Source: Thiocapsa sp. (GTDB taxonomy: Bacteria > Pseudomonadota > Gammaproteobacteria > Chromatiales > Chromatiaceae). Taken from it: a stretch of 56,322 nt of DNA. Location of the stretch: contig NZ_JAJDNA010000097.1 of NCBI RefSeq assembly GCF_022340925.1, forward strand, positions 1 to 56,322, given 5' to 3'. A program made the translations under genes and the position numbers. Below are positions 16,151 to 25,396 of this stretch, piece by piece. The notes under the pieces are model-generated. The model worked only from the letters and a program-made list of their open reading frames with translations. It had not been told where the DNA came from and ran no database searches. How positions within the stretch are numbered: the stretch's first letter is position 1; each line of letters starts with the position of its first letter.

Positions 16151-17362
16151 TCAGACCCCCCGGGTGCCCCACACCGCATAGATCGGATCCGATTCGGTGA
16201 TCCGATCTGCATACTTGTCGTCCGGCGGGCGCGGGAGGCCCTTCAGACTCCAGGTCTCGAGCTGCCGGAAGCGGCCGGAGTGACGGAAGTACTCGAGCAC
16301 CAGGCCCAAACGCTCGAACTCGTGCAGCTCCGGCCAGATCCGGATGGCCTTCGGCGGGAACCAGCGATTGGAGAAGGTCACGATGAAACGCCCGCCGAGG
16401 TCGAGCACCCGAGCGACCTCGGCGAAGACACCGTGAGGGCGGATCAGGTACTCGACCGAAACCGTGCAGACGACCGCGTCGAAGGCGGCATCCGGAAACG
16501 GCAGGAGCGGATCGCGATTGAGGTCATGGACGACGGATCCCGTCAGCATTCGATTGGCCTCGAGCTCTGACTGATTCATTCCCAGACCGGTCAAAGAGGC
16601 CGGTACCAAAGCCGGATCCAGGTGTGAATGCCAGCTACCCATGAGATCGAGGATACGGCTCCCAGGCTTGATCAGACGACCGTAAAGTGCTGTCAACTCC
16701 GCGATGGCGGTGCGATCGAGATGATCGACGAGTCGAGGGCTCGCATAGAAATGGCCGTCCGGCCGGGGATCGAGGCGCGAGAAGGCGTCGTCCCGCCAGA
16801 AGTCGGTGGGTCGGCCGCGCCAGCGCGCCTGCATGCCGGGACCCTGTGCGGTCACCAGCTCGTGCACCTCGTTGCAGCGACCACCCCGCTGCTCCCCGCG
16901 TTGCTCGATCGCCTCGATCCGGATGGTGAGATTGAGCGCACGCTCCGCGAGTGGATGGTTGAGGTCGGCGGTGAACCGGCCCTCCTGCGCCTCGACCAAG
17001 CGGAACGGCCGCCGATCGGAGGGGGTGATCCCCGGGACGCCTGTGAGGACGCCGCTGGGATAGAAACGGCCAAGTCGCGGCTCGATCGAGCCTCCGCGGG
17101 CGAGGCGCCGATTGAACTGCACGGCCGTTAAGTCGAGCCTGAGCTCGTCGCGCGCGGGCGGCACCAGCGTCCCCGGCTCGAAGCGGTGGCCGGCGCAATG
17201 ACCGACCGGCTGGTTCATGACCGCTCCGTCCAACTCCGGTGGAAAGCGGTCTCGCCAGAGATCGATCTGGGGCGCGATCCGGGTATCGGTGTGCGTCACG
17301 TCGTCGCTCTGCCACCGAAGGTCAAACCGCATCCGGGCCAGCGTCTGTGAGCTCGTGCGCAT
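16151..17362 (-). CDS. FKBP/SlyD-like domain fused to SAM-dependent methyltransferase
   Basis: The protein (403 residues from the ATG at 17362) has two parts. Residues 40-155 resemble an FKBP-type prolyl isomerase of the SlyD kind, with the hallmark FTADLNHPLAERALNL at 130-145, where SlyD has the DGNHPLAGK-like segment. Residues 230-370 form a class I methyltransferase fold: ILDLMGSWHSHL as a degenerate motif I, then FDAVVCTVSVEYL and GGRFIVTFSNRWFPPKA. The substrate is unknown. The motif I lacks the usual GxGxG, so activity is not certain. The start is not settled: ATG at 17332 or upstream codons to 17473 are possible, and none has a clear ribosome binding site. Confidence 0.8.
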   Translation of the reverse strand: MRTSSQTLARMRFDLRWQSDDVTHTDTRIAPQIDLWRDRFPPELDGAVMNQPVGHCAGHRFEPGTLVPPARDELRLDLTAVQFNRRLARGGSIEPRLGRFYPSGVLTGVPGITPSDRRPFRLVEAQEGRFTADLNHPLAERALNLTIRIEAIEQRGEQRGGRCNEVHELVTAQGPGMQARWRGRPTDFWRDDAFSRLDPRPDGHFYASPRLVDHLDRTAIAELTALYGRLIKPGSRILDLMGSWHSHLDPALVPASLTGLGMNQSELEANRMLTGSVVHDLNRDPLLPFPDAAFDAVVCTVSVEYLIRPHGVFAEVARVLDLGGRFIVTFSNRWFPPKAIRIWPELHEFERLGLVLEYFRHSGRFRQLETWSLKGLPRPPDDKYADRITESDPIYAVWGTRGV

Positions 17363-17529
17363 GATTGGCGGGTCGTCCGGTCGGGGGGAGACTGGATCGG
17401 TCACAAGTGGCCTATGGTCGGCGTTGCAGTATCGAGGGCCCGGGGAGCGTGGCATCCCAACGCAGCCGCTCAATCTGAGCGTGCCATCAAGCGCACCCCC
17501 TCCTCAACCAATCCGGCCAAGCTGACTCG

Positions 17530-18279
17530 TCACGGCGTTCGCGCCACGGCCCAAACCTGGATCCGGACCGCGCCGGCCCTGCGAAGGACACGGCTGAGCT
17601 CCGCGACAGTGCTGCCCGTCGTGACCACGTCGTCGAGGATGGCGACATGCCTCCAGGGCAGCGGACCTTGGGCCAGGAAGGCCCCGCGGACATTGCGCGT
17701 CCGTGCACGCTCATCGAGCCCCGCCTGCGGCGGCGTCTCCAGAACACGAACGCAACAGGACCGGTCGACCGGCAAGGCCAACTCCCGACCGACCACTCGG
17801 GCGATTTCCAGCGCCTGATTGTAGCCGCGCGTCCGCAAACGCGCCGCATGCAGCGGCACCGGAACCAGGGCGTCGGGGCGTGGAGGATCCATCTCCCGCA
17901 CTCGATCGGCAAGGCATTGACCGAGCAGTCGCGCCAAATTGAGCCGGCCGTCGAATTTCGCGCCTGTCACGAGCGCGACGACCGCCGCCTCGTACCGAAA
18001 AGCCGCAAGACTCAGATCGAAGGGCAGCGCCCGGCGCTGACAGGCGGGGCAGCGCGCACCGACGAGCACCGGGCTGTCGAACGGCATCCCACACTGAGCA
18101 CAGCTGTCTCGATTTCGAGGCAGCTCCGCCGCGCAACCGGCACAAAGGTCGCGGCCACCACCGGACGTGAGTCCCGGCGCCCCGCAGAGCACGCAGGTGG
18201 GCGGAAACACAGCCGAGATCAAGGAGCGAATCCGGCCCCACTTGTCAACCGGATCAGCGGTCATCGGTTGACAATGCAT
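17530..18279 (-). CDS. comF: ComF family phosphoribosyltransferase-like protein
   Basis: ComF-family proteins (GntX/ComFC) are linked to use or uptake of external DNA and have a type I phosphoribosyltransferase fold. The 249-residue product has four N-terminal CxxC pairs (CVLCG, CAGCA, CAQCG, CPAC) likely to bind zinc, then PVPLHAARLRTRGYNQA and the PRPP-binding motif DDVVTTGST. Two ATG starts are possible, 18279 and 18264. Both fall within or beside the BirA operator of the divergent biotin operon, and neither has a strong ribosome binding site. Confidence 0.93.
   Translation of the reverse strand: MHCQPMTADPVDKWGRIRSLISAVFPPTCVLCGAPGLTSGGGRDLCAGCAAELPRNRDSCAQCGMPFDSPVLVGARCPACQRRALPFDLSLAAFRYEAAVVALVTGAKFDGRLNLARLLGQCLADRVREMDPPRPDALVPVPLHAARLRTRGYNQALEIARVVGRELALPVDRSCCVRVLETPPQAGLDERARTRNVRGAFLAQGPLPWRHVAILDDVVTTGSTVAELSRVLRRAGAVRIQVWAVARTP
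18242..18274. promoter_or_regulatory. BirA operator for the biotin operon
   Basis: TTGTCAACC and its exact inverted repeat GGTTGACAA are separated by 15 bases. This is the spacing and near-identical sequence of the E. coli BirA box (TTGTAAACC-N15-GGTTTACAA). The right half contains the -35 hexamer of the bioB promoter. By analogy, biotinoyl-AMP-bound BirA would repress bioB transcription. The site also spans the ATG at 18264 of comF. Confidence 0.92.
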
Positions 18280-18295
18280 TCAGGCCCACTAGGAT
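18268..18295 (+). promoter_or_regulatory. bioB promoter, sigma-70 type
   Basis: A consensus -35 TTGACA (18268-18273) and a -10 TAGGAT (18290-18295) are separated by 16 bases. Transcription would start near 18302, about 30 bases before the bioB ATG. The -35 lies inside the BirA operator. Confidence 0.8.
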
Positions 18296-18333
18296 AGCCA
18301 TGGTTTTCATACCCGCCTCCCCTCGCCGATCTC

Positions 18334-19380
18334 ATGTCCCTGAAACCCACCCCGCAGAACGGATCCACCTTGCGTCACGACTGGACCATCGAAGAGATCC
18401 TGGCGATCCTCGACTTGCCTTTGAACGACCTCCTGTTTCGCGCCCAAACCGCCCACCGCGTCTATTTTGATCCGAACCGTGTGCAGGTAAGCACACTGCT
18501 GAGTATCAAGACCGGGGCCTGTCCCGAGGACTGCGGCTATTGCGCCCAGAGCGCACGGCACGACACCGACTTGGAGCGCGCGCCCCTCCTGTCGCTCGAC
18601 CAGGTCATGAATGCCGCGCGGACCGCCCGCGATCAGGGCGCCACGCGCTTCTGCATGGGCGCCGCCTGGCGCAGCCCGACCGACAAGAACCTGGAGCCGG
18701 TGATCGCCATGATCCGGGGCGTACGGGAGCTCGGTCTGGAGACCTGCGTCACCCTGGGGATGCTCACCGCGGCCCAGGCCAGACGGCTCAAGGATGCCGG
18801 GCTCGACTATTACAACCACAACCTCGACACCTCACCCGAATTCTACGGCCGGGTGGTCACCACCCGCAGCTTCCGCGATCGGCTCGACACACTGGACCAC
18901 ATCCGCGCCGTCGGTCTCAAGACCTGCAGTGGCGGTATCCTCGGGATGGGCGAGTCGCGCCGTGATCGCGCCTCCATGCTGAGGCAGCTCGCCAACCTGC
19001 CGGGGCACCCGGAATCGGTCCCGATCAACCTGCTCGTGCGCGTCGAGGGAACCCCTTTGTTCGACGCCGCTTCACTGGATCCGTTCGAATTCGTTCGGGT
19101 GATCGCCGCCGCTCGCGTCCTCATGCCGGCCTCCTACGTCCGTCTGTCCGCGGGCCGCAACGAGATGAGCGACGAGCTCCAGGCGCTCTGCTATCTGGCG
19201 GGTGCCAACTCCATCTTCTATGGCGAGCGGCTCCTGACCACGCCCAATGCCGAGGCCGATCGCGATCGTACCCTGCTCGCACGCCTGGGGCTGACCTTCG
19301 AGGAGGTTGGGCCCGCGCGGACCGACCCGGGCGCGTGCCACAAGAGAGCACCGTCCGCCAGCATCTTCGCCGACGGTTGA
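18334..19380 (+). CDS. bioB: Biotin synthase
   Basis: BioB is a radical-SAM enzyme that inserts sulfur into dethiobiotin, the last step of biotin synthesis. The 348-residue protein has the [4Fe-4S] motif CPEDCGYC (C63, C67, C70), [13 protein letters not shown], and [12 protein letters not shown]. These cover the conserved radical-SAM barrel and the residues that hold the auxiliary cluster. It is the first gene of a bioBFHCD unit directly after the BirA operator. The ribosome binding site is weak. Confidence 0.98.
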   Translation: MSLKPTPQNGSTLRHDWTIEEILAILDLPLNDLLFRAQTAHRVYFDPNRVQVSTLLSIKTGACPEDCGYCAQSARHDTDLERAPLLSLDQVMNAARTARDQGATRFCMGAAWRSPTDKNLEPVIAMIRGVRELGLETCVTLGMLTAAQARRLKDAGLDYYNHNLDTSPEFYGRVVTTRSFRDRLDTLDHIRAVGLKTCSGGILGMGESRRDRASMLRQLANLPGHPESVPINLLVRVEGTPLFDAASLDPFEFVRVIAAARVLMPASYVRLSAGRNEMSDELQALCYLAGANSIFYGERLLTTPNAEADRDRTLLARLGLTFEEVGPARTDPGACHKRAPSASIFADG

Positions 19381-19397
19381 GCCCCCGCAAGGTCGCC

Positions 19398-20582
19398 ATG
19401 CCGCCCCCGCAAGACCTGGCCGCCGAGCTTCGCCGCCTCCGCGCCGCCGGCCTGTATCGGCACCGGCGCGTGCAGGATCGACCTCAGCAGCCTGAGGCGG
19501 TCGTCGACGGCCGACCCATGCTCAGCTTTTCCGGAAACGACTATCTCGGCCTGGCAAATCACCCGGATGTCGCGGCGGCGCTGCGGCGCGGTGCGGAACG
19601 TTGGGGCGTCGGCAGCGGGGCAGCCCATCTGGTGAACGGCCACAGCGCCGCCCACGAGGCGCTGGAAGAGGAGCTGGCCGACTTCACCGGACGGGCGCGC
19701 GCCCTCCTCTTCTCCACCGGCTACATGGCGAATCTCGGGGTCATCACGGCACTCACCGGCCGCGGCGATGTCATCTGGCAGGATCGGCTCAACCACGCCT
19801 CCTTGCTCGACGGCGCGCTCCTGTCACGCGGGACCCTAAGGCGCTATCCGCACGCGGACGGAGCTGAGCTCGAGCGCCTTAGCGCGGGCCAGCGCTTCCA
19901 GCTGATCGCCACCGATGCGGTCTTCAGTATGGATGGCGATCTGGCCCCGCTGCCGGCGTTGGCCGCAGTCGCCAAGCGCTCGGGTGCCTGGCTGATGGTC
20001 GACGATGCCCACGGACTCGGGGTGCTCGGCCACCAGGGACGCGGCACGCTGGATCACTTCGGACTCGGCGCCCAGCAGGTCCCGATCCTAATGGGCACGC
20101 TGGGCAAGGCATTCGGCACCTTCGGCGCCTTCGTCGCGGGATCCGACGACTTGGTCGAGACCCTGATCCAGCGCGCACGCAGCTATGTCTACACCACGGC
20201 GACGCCGCCGGCGCTGGCCGAGGCGACACGCGTGAGTCTTGCCCTCGCCCGCCGTGACGACTGGCGCCGGGTGCACCTGCAGAGTCTGATCAACCGGTTC
20301 CGAAAGGGGGCGAACCAGCTCCGGTTACCCTTGTCTCACTCACAGACGCCGATCCAACCGGTGATCGCAGGCAGCAGCCGTCAGGCGGTTGCTTGGGCGA
20401 CCGCGCTGCAGGCACAGGGAATCCTGGTGAGTGCCATCCGCCCGCCGACCGTCCCCGAGGGAACGGCGCGGCTGCGAATCAGCCTTTCGGCCGCGCACGG
20501 CGAGGCTGCGGTGGACCGCCTCCTCGATGCACTCGGAACGCTTCCGCCGGCTGAGGCGCGCCGGACAGGGCGTGCGGACTGA
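19398..20582 (+). CDS. bioF: 8-amino-7-oxononanoate synthase
   Basis: BioF is a PLP enzyme condensing pimeloyl-ACP with alanine. The 394-residue product shows [44 protein letters not shown], and the PLP-lysine motif [14 protein letters not shown] near residue 240. The ATG at 19398 follows AAGG and lies 17 bases after the bioB stop. A GTG at 19335 inside bioB is in frame but has no family support. Confidence 0.97.
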   Translation: MPPPQDLAAELRRLRAAGLYRHRRVQDRPQQPEAVVDGRPMLSFSGNDYLGLANHPDVAAALRRGAERWGVGSGAAHLVNGHSAAHEALEEELADFTGRARALLFSTGYMANLGVITALTGRGDVIWQDRLNHASLLDGALLSRGTLRRYPHADGAELERLSAGQRFQLIATDAVFSMDGDLAPLPALAAVAKRSGAWLMVDDAHGLGVLGHQGRGTLDHFGLGAQQVPILMGTLGKAFGTFGAFVAGSDDLVETLIQRARSYVYTTATPPALAEATRVSLALARRDDWRRVHLQSLINRFRKGANQLRLPLSHSQTPIQPVIAGSSRQAVAWATALQAQGILVSAIRPPTVPEGTARLRISLSAAHGEAAVDRLLDALGTLPPAEARRTGRAD

Positions 20583-20714
20583 ATGGCCGGCGCCGCCCTG
20601 CTCGGGGCTGTCGGCCGCGGAACGCGGACAGCCCTCCACCTTCGTTGCGAAGAGGTGTCACGATCGCAGCGCTGGCGAGCATGGCGGTTTTTGATTCATG
20701 CAGACTCGTCATCG

Positions 20715-21494
20715 ATGATGGACCCACCGATACCGGCGCAGCACAGCGAGCCCGATTTGGTCCTGCTTCACGGCTGGGGTATGAACGCAGCGGTGTGGAA
20801 GGATGTCTCACGCGACCTCCGCGGGACAGCAGTCTGCCACCCGATCGAGCTGCCCGGTCATGGTGATCGGCCCTTCTCACCCCGCTCTCCCGACCTCTGG
20901 TCCTGGGCGGATGCATGCCTGGAGGCCGCCCCGGATCGAGCGCTCTGGCTCGGCTGGTCGCTCGGCGGTCTGATCGCGCTGACCGCCGCGCTCCGTGCAC
21001 CCGAGCGGGTGGAGGGCCTGATCCTGGTGACCGCGACGCCCCGCTTCGTGCAGGCGGCCGACTGGGCGCCGGCAATGCCCGCAGAGACGCTCCGACAGTT
21101 CCACGCGGCGTTTGCCTTGGACCCGGCGGCCACCCTCACTCGCTTCCTGGCGCTTCAGGTCCGTGGAAGCGAGCGTGCACGGGAGACGATGCGCATCCTG
21201 CGTGCGCGCAACGCCGGTCGGCCGACGCCAGACCCGGATGCCTTGTTGCTTGGCCTGGAGCTGCTGCGCGAAGGAGACCTCCGGGGTCGGCTCCCGGACA
21301 TCCGCTGTCCGGCGCTCTGGCTGTTCGGGACCCGTGACACCCTGGTGCCCGCCGCGGCGGCGGGGCGTGTCGAGCTGCTGATGCCGGGCGCGCGCACCGC
21401 GATCATTCAAGGCGCCGCCCACGCGCCCCAACTCTCGCATCCCCGGCAGACGCATTCGGCCATCCAAAGCTTTCTGGCTTCACGGGGATTCTGA
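20715..21494 (+). CDS. bioH: Pimeloyl-ACP methyl ester esterase
   Basis: BioH frees pimeloyl-ACP from its methyl ester so that BioF can use it. The 259-residue alpha/beta hydrolase has the oxyanion segment LLHGWGMN, the nucleophile serine in GWSLGG (S82, the same position as in E. coli BioH), an acid in GTRDTLVP, and the histidine in GAAHAPQLSHP. The start is placed at the ATG pair at 20715/20718 because homology begins there. The frame remains open back to an ATG at 20583, right after the bioF stop, but those 44 residues look non-conserved. Confidence 0.93.
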   Translation: MMDPPIPAQHSEPDLVLLHGWGMNAAVWKDVSRDLRGTAVCHPIELPGHGDRPFSPRSPDLWSWADACLEAAPDRALWLGWSLGGLIALTAALRAPERVEGLILVTATPRFVQAADWAPAMPAETLRQFHAAFALDPAATLTRFLALQVRGSERARETMRILRARNAGRPTPDPDALLLGLELLREGDLRGRLPDIRCPALWLFGTRDTLVPAAAAGRVELLMPGARTAIIQGAAHAPQLSHPRQTHSAIQSFLASRGF

Positions 21495-21512
21495 ACCGGG
21501 ACCTGCTACGTC

Positions 21513-22421
21513 ATGACCCTCATCGACAAACGGCGCGCCCGGCTTAACTTCGAGCGTGCAGCCGCGCGTTATGACAGCGCCGCTGTGCTCCAGCGCGAGA
21601 TCGCCGGTCGCCTGCTCGAGCGGCTCGACTACGTTCGCCTCGAGCCGCATCGCATCCTGGACCTCGGCGCCGGCACCGGCCACGCCTTGGACGCCCTTTA
21701 CCGCCGCTATCGCAAGGCGCGCCTGGTCGCTTTGGACTTCGCGCACGGCATGCTGCTGCAGGCCCGGCGCCATGGCAGCTGGCGCAGGCGTCCGCTTTGC
21801 GTCTGCGCCGACGCCGAGTCATTGCCGCTGGCGGACGGCGCCGTCGACCTGATCGTCTCGAATGCGACCTTCCAATGGTGCAACGACCTCGATCACACCT
21901 TCGAGGAATGCCTGCGCGTTCTGCGCCCGGGTGGACTCCTGATGTTCACCACCTTCGGGCCGGATACCCTGAAGGAGCTTCGGCAGGCCTGGGCCACGGT
22001 TGACGGCGCATCACACGTGAGCCGATTCCTGGACATGCACGATATCGGCGACGCCTTGATCCGGGCCCGCTTTGCCGACCCGGTCATGGATGCCGAGCAC
22101 CTCACACTGACCTATCTCGGCATCCATGACCTGATGCAGGACCTCAAGGCACTGGGCGCCAGCAACGTGACGCTGGATCGCCCGCGCGGGCTCACCGGGC
22201 GTGCCCGGGTGGCGGCCTTGGGAGAGGCCTACGAGATCAACCGTAGGGAAGGTCGCCTGCCAGCCAGCTATGAGGTGGTCTACGGCCACGCCTGGGTACC
22301 CGAGCAAAAACCCGCTGCCGGGGGAATCTCCGTGCCCATCAGCGCCATCGGTCGAAACCGGCGTGCAGCCGCGTCCGCCGTCACCGCCGTGTCATCGCCT
22401 GCCTTGCGGTCATCGCCGTGA
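21513..22421 (+). CDS. bioC: Malonyl-ACP O-methyltransferase
   Basis: BioC methylates malonyl-ACP so that fatty acid synthesis can build a disguised pimeloyl chain. The 302-residue product has the BioC-typical start DKRRARLNFERAAARYD, motif I ILDLGAGTGHALD, SNATFQWCNDLD, and FTTFGPDTLKELR. It sits 18 bases after bioH, so methylation and its reversal are encoded side by side. The last 30 or so residues are a poorly conserved Ala/Ser-rich tail. The stop overlaps the bioD start. Confidence 0.96.
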   Translation: MTLIDKRRARLNFERAAARYDSAAVLQREIAGRLLERLDYVRLEPHRILDLGAGTGHALDALYRRYRKARLVALDFAHGMLLQARRHGSWRRRPLCVCADAESLPLADGAVDLIVSNATFQWCNDLDHTFEECLRVLRPGGLLMFTTFGPDTLKELRQAWATVDGASHVSRFLDMHDIGDALIRARFADPVMDAEHLTLTYLGIHDLMQDLKALGASNVTLDRPRGLTGRARVAALGEAYEINRREGRLPASYEVVYGHAWVPEQKPAAGGISVPISAIGRNRRAAASAVTAVSSPALRSSP

Positions 22422-23155
22422 GCGGACTCTTCGTCACTGGGACAGACACGGATTGCGGCAAGACCGAGATCAGCCTCGGACTGATGGCGGCGTTTCAGGC
22501 AAGGGACCTGCAGGTGCTCGGCATGAAACCCGTCGCCTCTGGCTGCGAACGGGGGCCGGAGGGGCCGCGCAGCCGAGACGCGCTCCGCCTGCTGGCGCAG
22601 GGAAGCTCGCCGGCACCCTATAGCCTCGTCAACCCCTATGCCTTCGAGCCACCGATCGCACCGCACATCGCCGCAGGCGAGTCCGGTGTCGAGATCAGAC
22701 TCGCCACCATCAAGCAGGCCTTTCAAACCCTGGCGCGAGAAGCCGATCAGGTCATCGTCGAGGGCGTCGGCGGCTGGAGGGTCCCCCTGGGATCCAGCCT
22801 CTTCGTCAGCGACATCCCTCAGGCGATCGGACTCCCTGTCGTTGTCGTCGTCGGCCTGAAACTGGGCTGTATCAACCATGCCTTGCTAACCATGGAGAGT
22901 ATCCGCGCAAAAGGCGGTGTCCTCGCCGGCTGGATCGCCAATCAGATCGACCCGCGGATGCGCGCGCGCGACGCGAATCTTGCGACCCTTGCGGCGCTCG
23001 TGGAGGCGCCCTGTCTGGGGGTCGTGCCATGGATCGCCGGTTTGGAGCCGAAAGACCTAGCCGGCTATCTCAACCCGGAGCTGATCACCCTGCCCCCGGG
23101 GCACACCTCGAAGCTCAGGACCGTCAAGGCCGGTGGCCCAAGCCGACGCGCATAG
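22418..23155 (+). CDS. bioD: Dethiobiotin synthetase
   Basis: BioD is an ATP-dependent carboxylase that forms the ureido ring of dethiobiotin. The 245-residue product has the P-loop GTDTDCGKT at residues 8-16, the KPVASGCE substrate loop, and VEGVGGWRVPL. It starts with GTG at 22418; the GTGA overlap with the bioC TGA implies translational coupling. It is the last gene of the biotin unit, and bioA is not in the window. Confidence 0.97.
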   Translation: MSGLFVTGTDTDCGKTEISLGLMAAFQARDLQVLGMKPVASGCERGPEGPRSRDALRLLAQGSSPAPYSLVNPYAFEPPIAPHIAAGESGVEIRLATIKQAFQTLAREADQVIVEGVGGWRVPLGSSLFVSDIPQAIGLPVVVVVGLKLGCINHALLTMESIRAKGGVLAGWIANQIDPRMRARDANLATLAALVEAPCLGVVPWIAGLEPKDLAGYLNPELITLPPGHTSKLRTVKAGGPSRRA

Positions 23156-23221
23156 ACCCGCGTTGTCGGCTATCCTTGACGCCGTTTCGTCCGTCCAACT
23201 TCGCCACTCCGGGATCCAGTT

Positions 23222-24511
23222 ATGATCGAAACCTCGATGTTGCCTCAGCGTCCGGCTCGCCCCCTTCAGAGACCCCCCGGCGGGCGGACCAACCGCTCGA
23301 AGCGGGGGCCAGAGGCGCGGAGGCAGCGGCCCGCTGCTGGCCTCATCACCACCCTTCTGTTGCTTGCAGCGAGCCTCGGGATGGCTCCGGTCGCGGCCAA
23401 TCCGGTCGCCCAGGCCCAGAGCCTTCGCAAGGCGAGCCTTCTGCTCAAGGAGAACGGGCGCGACCTGATCGCCACGCGAGCCGACACGCCGAGGGTCCCT
23501 GCCTCAACCATGAAGGTCTTGACCGCGCTCGCGGCGCTCGAGACTTGGGGGCGCAGCCATCGCTTCGAGACCGATTTCTTCCTCGACGATGCCGGCTGGC
23601 TCTGGATCAAGGGCTACGCCGATCCGTACCTTGTCTCCGAGGAGCTGGACCGAGTCATCACGCCACTCGCCGCCAAGCTACCCGGCCGGGTCAAGGGGAT
23701 CGGCCTCGACGACAGCTTTTTCAGCTCCGACGTCGAGATCGCCGGGCGCTCGTCCTCTGACAATCCGTACGACGCACCCGTGACCGCACTGGCGGCCAAC
23801 TTCAATACCGTCAGCCTGGTGCGCACTGGAGACAAGGTCCACAGCGCGGAGCCCCAGACCCCGCTGACCGCCTCCGCGAGGCGCTTTGGCCTGGCCGGCG
23901 CCGCGGGAAAGCAGCGCGTCAATCTGCGCGAGCGCGAGATCGCGTTGCGCTACTTCGGGGAGCTGCTCGCCGCCAAGCTTGAGGGGGCCGGCGTCCAGGT
24001 GGACACGGCGCAACGCTTCGCCCCCGTGCCTGGCGGTGCGAAGCGCATCTATCGCCATGCGAACAGCCGGACAGTCGCCGAAATGACCGGTCCGATGCTG
24101 AAGTACTCGAACAACTTCATCGCTAACGCCCTGTTCCTGCGGTTAGCCGAGCCTCAGGCCCGGGGGCAGGTGAGCATGGCGGGTGCGAAACGAACCATGA
24201 CTGCCTTCGCGCGGAAGCGCTTCGGCTGGAACGACTTCACGATCGATGACGGAGCCGGACTCTCGCGCGCGAACCGCCTGAGCGCCCGTCAACTGGTGGA
24301 CGTACTTCACGCCTTCGCCCCTTATCGGGATCTGATGCCGGAGCAGGACGGCAACCCGTCCATTCGCGCCAAGACGGGGACGTTGCGCGGGGTGAGCTGT
24401 TATGCGGGGTACGTGCGGCGGGGAGGCGGCTGGGCGCCATTCGCGCTGCTCATCAACGAACCTGTGGACTATAATCTGCGGCTGCGCGTGGCCAGCGGAC
24501 TGGTTCGCTGA
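23222..24511 (+). CDS. dacB: D-alanyl-D-alanine carboxypeptidase/endopeptidase, PBP4 type
   Basis: This class C penicillin-binding protein trims peptidoglycan peptides in the periplasm. In the 429-residue product the active-site motifs are STMK (S95, K98), SNN in LKYSNNFIAN, and KTG in AKTGTLRGV. A hydrophobic stretch at 41-59 ending VAAN is a signal sequence, preceded by an unusually long, basic 40-residue N-terminal part, so a later start is possible. The next gene is a trypsin-like lipoprotein 24 bases away. Confidence 0.94.
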   Translation: MIETSMLPQRPARPLQRPPGGRTNRSKRGPEARRQRPAAGLITTLLLLAASLGMAPVAANPVAQAQSLRKASLLLKENGRDLIATRADTPRVPASTMKVLTALAALETWGRSHRFETDFFLDDAGWLWIKGYADPYLVSEELDRVITPLAAKLPGRVKGIGLDDSFFSSDVEIAGRSSSDNPYDAPVTALAANFNTVSLVRTGDKVHSAEPQTPLTASARRFGLAGAAGKQRVNLREREIALRYFGELLAAKLEGAGVQVDTAQRFAPVPGGAKRIYRHANSRTVAEMTGPMLKYSNNFIANALFLRLAEPQARGQVSMAGAKRTMTAFARKRFGWNDFTIDDGAGLSRANRLSARQLVDVLHAFAPYRDLMPEQDGNPSIRAKTGTLRGVSCYAGYVRRGGGWAPFALLINEPVDYNLRLRVASGLVR

Positions 24512-24535
24512 TCGCGCCGCCCCACAGGACCCGCC

Positions 24536-25396
24536 TTGCCCCGCCCAACACATCGTTCCCAGCACCTCCTTCGAGCGCGCCTGCTCGCGGCCGTCGCGAG
24601 CATCCTGTTGCTCACGGCGGGCTGCGTCGCCATGCCCGCGTCGGAACGCGCCACAGGTCCGGCGGCCGCAGGCGGATTTCCCTACCTTAGCGCCATCTCC
24701 GGTTTTCCCTCTCTCGCACCCCTGATGCGCCGTGTCACTCCGGCCGTGGTGAACATATCAGTCGACGCCGAGGTCGCGATCGAGGATCACCCCTTCCTGC
24801 GCGACCCGGTTTTCCGCCGATTCCTTGAGCGCTTCGACCTACCTGTTCCCGAGCAGGGCGAGCTGGAACAGCGCCAGAGTGTCGGCTCGGGCATCATCAT
24901 CGATGCCGCGCGCGGCTACGTCATGACCAACGATCATCTGCTCAAGGACGCCACCGAGATCCGGGTCACGCTCAAGGACCGGCGCAGCTACCGGGCGCAA
25001 CGGCTCGGCGCCGACGCGGATTCGGACGTTGCCATCCTCAGGATCCCCCCGGTCGACCTGCAACCGCTTACACTCGGCAACTCCGACCGCCTGGAGGTCG
25101 GCGACTTCGTGATCGCGATCGGCAACCCCTTCGGCCTGGGCCAGACCGTGACCTCGGGGATCGTGAGCGCAGTCGGCCGCAGCGGGATCGCCGGGAATCG
25201 CATCGGCGAGCTGATCCAGACCGACGCGTCCATCAATCCGGGCAACTCCGGGGGACCTTTGATCAACCTGGCCGGCGAGGTGGTGGGGATCAACACCGCC
25301 CTGATCGGCCCCAGCGGGGGTAACGTGGGTATCGGCTTTGCGGTCCCGAGCAACCGCGCCCGAGCGGCGCTGGAGAAGGTGCTGCGCGGACGCTGA
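24536..25396 (+). CDS. Trypsin-like serine protease lipoprotein without PDZ domain
   Basis: The 286-residue protein has the DegP/DegS protease fold. The catalytic triad is H134 (in MTNDHLL), D164 (in ADSDVAIL) and S238 (in INPGNSGGP), with TVTSGIVSAV between. The N terminus ends in the lipobox LTAGC, making C30 the probable lipidated residue, so the protein should be membrane-anchored. No PDZ domain follows the protease domain, unlike DegS (one) or DegP/Q (two). The TTG start at 24536 follows AGGA and is 24 bases after dacB, so the two are probably co-transcribed. Confidence 0.9.
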   Translation: MPRPTHRSQHLLRARLLAAVASILLLTAGCVAMPASERATGPAAAGGFPYLSAISGFPSLAPLMRRVTPAVVNISVDAEVAIEDHPFLRDPVFRRFLERFDLPVPEQGELEQRQSVGSGIIIDAARGYVMTNDHLLKDATEIRVTLKDRRSYRAQRLGADADSDVAILRIPPVDLQPLTLGNSDRLEVGDFVIAIGNPFGLGQTVTSGIVSAVGRSGIAGNRIGELIQTDASINPGNSGGPLINLAGEVVGINTALIGPSGGNVGIGFAVPSNRARAALEKVLRGR

